DNA of 64,000 nt from an uncultured Clostridia bacterium (GTDB taxonomy: Bacteria; Bacillota; Clostridia; Oscillospirales; Ruminococcaceae): positions 1 through 64,000 of the forward strand of contig CANQNG010000007.1 in the NCBI GenBank assembly GCA_947625155.1. The letters are read 5' to 3'. Each line of letters starts with the position of its first letter. Within the stretch, counting starts at the first letter, position 1. Shown in pieces: positions 60,766 to 64,000 of this stretch. Both the position numbers and the translations under genes were made by a program. A model generated the notes under the pieces. It was not told the origin of the DNA and did no database searches. It worked only from the letters and a program-made list of their open reading frames with translations.

Positions 60766-61191
60766 ATGGCACAGAAAGTAGTAGGCTATATCAAGCTTCA
60801 GATCCCCGCAGGCAAGGCAACACCTGCACCGCCGGTCGGTCCTGCACTGGGTCAGCACGGCGTCAATATCATGGCATTCACCAAGGATTTCAACGAGAGA
60901 ACGAAGGGTGACATCGGTCTGATCATCCCGGTCGTGATCACGGTGTATGCCGACCGTTCCTTTACGTTCATCACCAAGACCCCGCCCGCTGCCGTCCTCA
61001 TCAAGAAGGCATGCGGCATCGAGAGCGGTTCCGGTGTACCGAACAAGACAAAGGTCGCTAAGATCACCAAGGCTCAGATCCAGCAGATCGCTGAGACCAA
61101 GATGAAAGATCTCAATGCCGGCTCTATCGAGGCAGCGATGAGCATGATCGCCGGCACGGCACGCTCGATGGGCGTTGTTGTAGAGGGCTGA
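60766..61191 (+). CDS. rplK: 50S ribosomal protein L11
   Basis: 141 residues. [34 protein letters not shown] is the diagnostic N-terminal stretch (seen as [19 protein letters not shown]). [12 protein letters not shown] is at the end. ATGGAGGTG precedes the ATG. It forms part of the GTPase-associated centre. Confidence 0.98.
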   Translation: MAQKVVGYIKLQIPAGKATPAPPVGPALGQHGVNIMAFTKDFNERTKGDIGLIIPVVITVYADRSFTFITKTPPAAVLIKKACGIESGSGVPNKTKVAKITKAQIQQIAETKMKDLNAGSIEAAMSMIAGTARSMGVVVEG

Positions 61192-61210
61192 CGAACGGCT
61201 GCCCCGATCA

Positions 61211-61271
61211 TGGTGGGAGGAATATTCCGCTAACCGGCTGTGCGAAGCAGCACACCGGTATTACCACTTAC
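61211..61271 (+). promoter_or_regulatory. Structured leader upstream of rplA
   Basis: GTGGGAGG near 61213 and TTACCAC at about 61261-61267 flank a strong hairpin, ACCGG-C-TGTGC with GCACACCGGT across GAAGCA. It resembles the rplK leader in its borders. Confidence 0.45.
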
Positions 61272-61287
61272 ACAGGAGGAAATGAAC

Positions 61288-61983
61288 ATGAAACACGGCA
61301 AGAAATATGTGGATAGCTGCAAGGCGATCGATGCCACAAAGCAGTACGAGTCCGTTGAGGCGCTCGATCTGGTATGCAAGAATGCCAAGGCAAGATTTGA
61401 TGAGACCGTAGAAGTACACATCCGTCTGGGTGTTGACTCCCGTCACGCTGACCAGCAGGTCAGAGGTGCTGTCGTTCTGCCGAACGGCACGGGAAAAAAC
61501 GTCCGGGTGTGCGTATTCTGCAAGGAAGATAAGTATGACGCAGCCAAGGCTGCCGGTGCAGACTATGTCGGCGGGCAGGATCTCGTGGACAAGATCATGA
61601 AGGAGAATTGGATGGACTTTGATGTCGTTGTCGCTTCTCCGGACATGATGGGTCTGGTCGGCAGACTGGGCCGTGTACTCGGTCCGAGAGGCTTGATGCC
61701 TAACCCGAAGGCTGGTACGGTAACACCCGATGTTGCCAAGGCTGTCACTGAGGCAAAGGCTGGTAAGATCGAGTATCGTCTCGATAAGACCAACATCATC
61801 CACTGCCCGATCGGCAAGGCTTCCTTCGGCGCAGAGAAGCTCGACCAGAACTTCACCACCCTCATGGAAGCAGTTGTCAAGGCAAAGCCGGCTGCTGCCA
61901 AGGGTACCTACCTGAAGTCCTGCACCGTCACTTCTACGATGGGGCCCGGTATCCCGGTCGCTACTGCAAAATTTGGTGTATAA
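61288..61983 (+). CDS. rplA: 50S ribosomal protein L1
   Basis: 231 residues. [15 protein letters not shown] is the start, followed by [37 protein letters not shown] (seen as [15 protein letters not shown]) and [22 protein letters not shown]. The ATG at 61288 is 8 nt from AGGAGG; another at 61282 is too close. rplJ and rplL, which normally follow, are absent: a terminator comes immediately. Confidence 0.97.
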   Translation: MKHGKKYVDSCKAIDATKQYESVEALDLVCKNAKARFDETVEVHIRLGVDSRHADQQVRGAVVLPNGTGKNVRVCVFCKEDKYDAAKAAGADYVGGQDLVDKIMKENWMDFDVVVASPDMMGLVGRLGRVLGPRGLMPNPKAGTVTPDVAKAVTEAKAGKIEYRLDKTNIIHCPIGKASFGAEKLDQNFTTLMEAVVKAKPAAAKGTYLKSCTVTSTMGPGIPVATAKFGV

Positions 61984-61987
61984 AAAG

Positions 61988-62019
61988 CAGCCTCCCTTCG
62001 GGGAGGCTGTTCTTTTTTT
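61988..62019 (+). terminator. Terminator after rplA
   Basis: CAGCCTCCC, loop TTCG, GGGAGGCTG, followed by TTCTTTTTTT. A UUCG-capped stem of 9 bp. Confidence 0.93.
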
Positions 62020-63115
62020 AGTCTTTTGAACCAACGATCGCACGCAGATGCTCCAGCAGGTCGCCGCCGGAAACAGAAATGTTCCCGACATGCTCGCAGA
62101 TCTTCTCCAGATACTCCAGCTCCTTGAGCTTGTAAAGGGTCTTGTTCTCGTCCATCAGCTTTGCCGTGTTCAGTAAGGAACGTGTCGAAGCCACTTCCTC
62201 CCGGCGGGTAATGACATTCGCCTGCGCCCGCTTCTCGGCGATGAGTACGGTATTCAGGATGTCCCGCACGTCACCCGGCAGGATAATATCCCGGATACCT
62301 GCATCGAGGACGGAAATGTACATTGCCTCTGTCTTGGGACGGAGCAATGTCAGGATCTCTTTCCCGATCACATCCCGCTGGGTGAGCAGCTCATCAAGCG
62401 TCAGTCCTGCGATATAGTCCCGCACCGTAAGCTGTACCGCCGTGTGGAACTGATCCTCATAGCTGCTGATCTCCAGATAGGCTTTCAGGCAGTCCGTCAG
62501 CTGGTAGGTACATACAAAATTCAGCCGTATGCCGATCTTATCCTTTGTTAAGATCTCCTGCCCGGTGAGCGAAAGCTCTTGCCGGGCAATATTCATGTGT
62601 CGGCATACAACGCTCCTGCCTGTCGTCCAGAAGTGATAGATACCCGGCTCCAGCAGCCGTTCATACCGTCCGTCATAGAGCAGCACGCCCTTGCACTGCT
62701 CCTTGACTTGGATCGTCTGCACCAGCTGCTGCTGGCGGAGCTTTGCACAGACCGCCTCAGAAAGCCCCGTGATCTCCGGCTCATCGGTCTCGCACAACTG
62801 GAAGCTGTGCTTTTGGGCAACATTCCAGAATGTGTATTTTCCGGGTGTCAGTCCCCCCACAAAACAACCGTCCACATAGTGGAGCGCCACCTGCCCGTCT
62901 GCTACTTCCTGTGTAACGGTCTGTGCTGCAAATCCAGCATCCTTGGCATATGCCGCAAGCAGAGCAGGTGCAACATTCTGGAACGACTGATCCAAGGCAA
63001 GCTTACGGATGTCCGTCTGCCCAAAAACGTGATACGTACCGGGCATCAGCATCTTCTCAAAGCATCCCTTGCGAAACAGAAATCCTCTTTCGGCTTCGTT
63101 GACAGTAACTTTCAT
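62018..63115 (-). CDS. Slipin-like SPFH domain protein
   Basis: 365 residues, with no membrane helix visible. The N-terminal half has three related beta-hairpin units: GCFEKMLMPGTYHVFG (about 17-32), GCFVGGLTPGKYTFWN (about 82-97) and GRYERLLEPGIYHFWT (about 149-164). An SPFH/band 7 core follows (about 165-290, DKIGIRLNFVCTYQLTD, then VRDYIAGLTLDELLTQRDVIGKEI), then a helical C-terminus. It is related to bacterial slipins, whose role is unclear. A long structured noncoding leader precedes it. It is unrelated to the flotillin gene at 11383 except for the SPFH core. Confidence 0.85.
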   Translation of the reverse strand: MKVTVNEAERGFLFRKGCFEKMLMPGTYHVFGQTDIRKLALDQSFQNVAPALLAAYAKDAGFAAQTVTQEVADGQVALHYVDGCFVGGLTPGKYTFWNVAQKHSFQLCETDEPEITGLSEAVCAKLRQQQLVQTIQVKEQCKGVLLYDGRYERLLEPGIYHFWTTGRSVVCRHMNIARQELSLTGQEILTKDKIGIRLNFVCTYQLTDCLKAYLEISSYEDQFHTAVQLTVRDYIAGLTLDELLTQRDVIGKEILTLLRPKTEAMYISVLDAGIRDIILPGDVRDILNTVLIAEKRAQANVITRREEVASTRSLLNTAKLMDENKTLYKLKELEYLEKICEHVGNISVSGGDLLEHLRAIVGSKD

Positions 63116-63614
63116 GGCTGACCTCCTTTATATGAGAAGCCCGGTATCCCGGGCTGGATCGGCGCACCGTAAGGGGCACAGTGCATATGCGGCAGAAGCA
63201 TTGAGCCGCAGCAGCAGACAGCGGGAGCGCAAAATCTCTGGCTGTCCTGTGCTGACGGCGGTATCCTGCATCCGGCAGGGCAAATGCACTGCCCGCTGTT
63301 CCGCCGAAACGGAAAGCGGCATACGGTGTTTTTCTTTTTGGCGTGTTCACACACGTCACCATTCAAGATCCATGCTTGTGTTGGACTTGAACCAACAAGA
63401 TACAATATTCGCACTCTATACCAAGCAGGCTGTGAGACCTGTACCGGGATCGAACCGGTAATTGCACGAAATTGTCAGAATGATAACATCATCCTGCAAT
63501 GGTGAACAGCTCCGGAAAGAGACTGTTCTGGCACACGCCGCCTCCGGTATACGTTTCGGCAGAGCCTGACGCACCCCCATGCAATGCAGATACATAGGTC
63601 GGGAAACGAGTGTA
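63116..63614 (-). ncRNA. Candidate large structured RNA or leader with two tRNA T-arm mimics
   Basis: About 500 nt without a credible gene, read leftward from a near-consensus promoter. Perfect or near-perfect stems follow one another. TACCGG-GATCGAA-CCGGTA (63440-63460 region) is on the minus strand a T arm with loop TTCGATC. TGTTGG-ACTTGAA-CCAACA (63379-63396 region) is a second T arm with loop TTCAAGT. Others are ATTGCA with TGCAAT around ATGAT-AAC-ATCAT; GACAGC...GCTGTC extended by CAGCA...TGCTG (63210-63254); CGGCGG (63256-63261) with CCGCCG (63301-63306) enclosing CCTGC-ATCCG-GCAGG; and AGCCCGG-TATC-CCGGGCT (63138-63155) just before the SPFH ribosome-binding site. No complete cloverleaf can be drawn for either T arm. 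I do not recognise a known RNA class. Confidence 0.55.
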
Positions 63615-63620
63615 ACATTT

Positions 63621-63649
63621 ATTATACTACCATCGACAAAAAAAGTCAA
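63621..63649 (-). promoter_or_regulatory. Promoter of the structured RNA/SPFH transcript
   Basis: TTGACT (63644-63649), 17 nt and perfect TATAAT (63621-63626) on the minus strand. Transcription would start near 63614, about 500 nt before the SPFH start codon. Confidence 0.82.
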
Positions 63650-63689
63650 GCAACAGACCGGAAAAGAATGGAAACAATACAGTTACAAA

Positions 63690-63719
63690 AAACAGGGAGC
63701 AGATCCATGCTCCCTGTTT
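63690..63719 (-). terminator. Terminator of the ABC exporter gene
   Basis: AAACAGGGAGC and GCTCCCTGTTT form a perfect 11-bp stem with an 8-nt loop; TTTTTTG follows on the minus strand. It lies directly after the exporter stop at 63723. Confidence 0.9.
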
Positions 63720-63722
63720 GCT

Positions 63723-64000
63723 TTAATCCAGTTCAAATGCGCCTGTGTACAGCTGATAGTAGTGTCCCTTCTGGGCGATGAGCTGGTCGTGGCTGCCCCG
63801 TTCAATGATGCGCCCGTGGTCAAGTACCATGATGACATCCGAATTGCGAACGGTCGAAAGCCTGTGGGCAATGACGAACACCGTTCTGCCCTCCATGAGC
63901 TTATCCATGCCCCGCTGCACGATGGCTTCGGTACGGGTATCGATAGAGGAAGTCGCCTCGTCCAGTATCATGACAGGCGGGTCTGCGACTGCCGCCCTTG
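63723..64000 (-). CDS. ABC exporter (fused membrane/ATPase type), C-terminal part
   Basis: Only the last 91 codons or so are present; the gene continues beyond the right edge. They cover the end of the ATPase domain: Walker B VMILDEATSSIDTRTE, the H-loop IAHRLSTVRNSD, and VLDHGRIIERGSHDQLI. This pattern is that of MsbA/MdlB/BmrA-type multidrug or lipid exporters, which usually come as heterodimeric pairs. The substrate is unknown. Confidence 0.92.
   Translation of the reverse strand, partial: RAAVADPPVMILDEATSSIDTRTEAIVQRGMDKLMEGRTVFVIAHRLSTVRNSDVIMVLDHGRIIERGSHDQLIAQKGHYYQLYTGAFELD

Noticed and set aside
63365-63470. Two ordinary tRNA genes in tandem
   Set aside because: Both T arms are perfect, but no D arm, anticodon arm, matching acceptor or CCA can be placed at the required distances, and the two units would overlap.

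Overview
The window looks like chromosomal DNA of a gut or rumen clostridium close to Ruminococcus (Oscillospiraceae). The signs are dockerin modules on two secreted proteins (a GH26 mannanase and a beta-helix-type carbohydrate-binding protein), the LL-diaminopimelate aminotransferase route to lysine, a radical-SAM HydG for [FeFe]-hydrogenase assembly, the Firmicutes yicC-gmk-rpoZ-priA-def-fmt-rsmB-rlmN-prpC-prkC-rsgA-thiN cluster, and many sigma-A promoters (TTGACA/TTGCAA, 17 nt, TATAAT). Most genes are ordinary housekeeping or surface functions. There is no CRISPR array, no prophage and no complete insertion sequence.

Layout. 1-2257: a leftward ABC-2 type export operon whose last permease seems to be broken near base 80 by foreign sequence. 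2341-6603: a PLP decarboxylase, a sigma-region-4-like regulator with an overlapping small ORF, tRNA-Gln, a lone MazF-type toxin and a SleB-like wall hydrolase. 6625-11354: a MacB-like ABC pair and a GHL10-type lipoprotein. 11383-14233: flotillin plus NfeD, with an XRE regulator next door; both promoters carry the same GTAAAY-NNN-RTTTAC palindrome. 14334-19327: an EF-G paralogue, a site-2 protease with a small membrane partner, and a sugar-binding-domain/GGDEF fusion. 19637-23650: dockerin-bearing GH26 mannanase, then a luxS/membrane protein/EamA exporter operon. 23876-30233: a CdaR-like regulator, then FtsEX, an M23 hydrolase, a CtpA protease and an MscS channel. 30437-32133: rpsB-tsf. 32387-35692: a large DUF4353-type protein with an N-terminal dockerin.

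35693-36142 is a hairpin-rich repeat region between convergent genes. 36143-46515 holds dapF-dapL, a zinc-ribbon/Sel1 protein, a signal-peptidase-like membrane protein with a substituted active-site motif, ddl-murI-DUF1934-argS, and hydG. 46790-59273 is the long translation/kinase cluster. 59612-61983 is rpmG-secE-nusG-rplK-rplA. 62018-63115 encodes a second SPFH protein. It is preceded by about 500 nt of noncoding, promoter-driven sequence that folds into many hairpins, two of which are exact tRNA T-arm mimics. The window ends in the ATPase domain of an ABC exporter.

The items most worth following up are (i) the candidate structured RNA at about 63116-63614, (ii) the XRE/operator control of the flotillin operon, and (iii) a repeat family of about 160 bp whose copies abut or overlap the 3' ends of unrelated genes and even encode their last codons.
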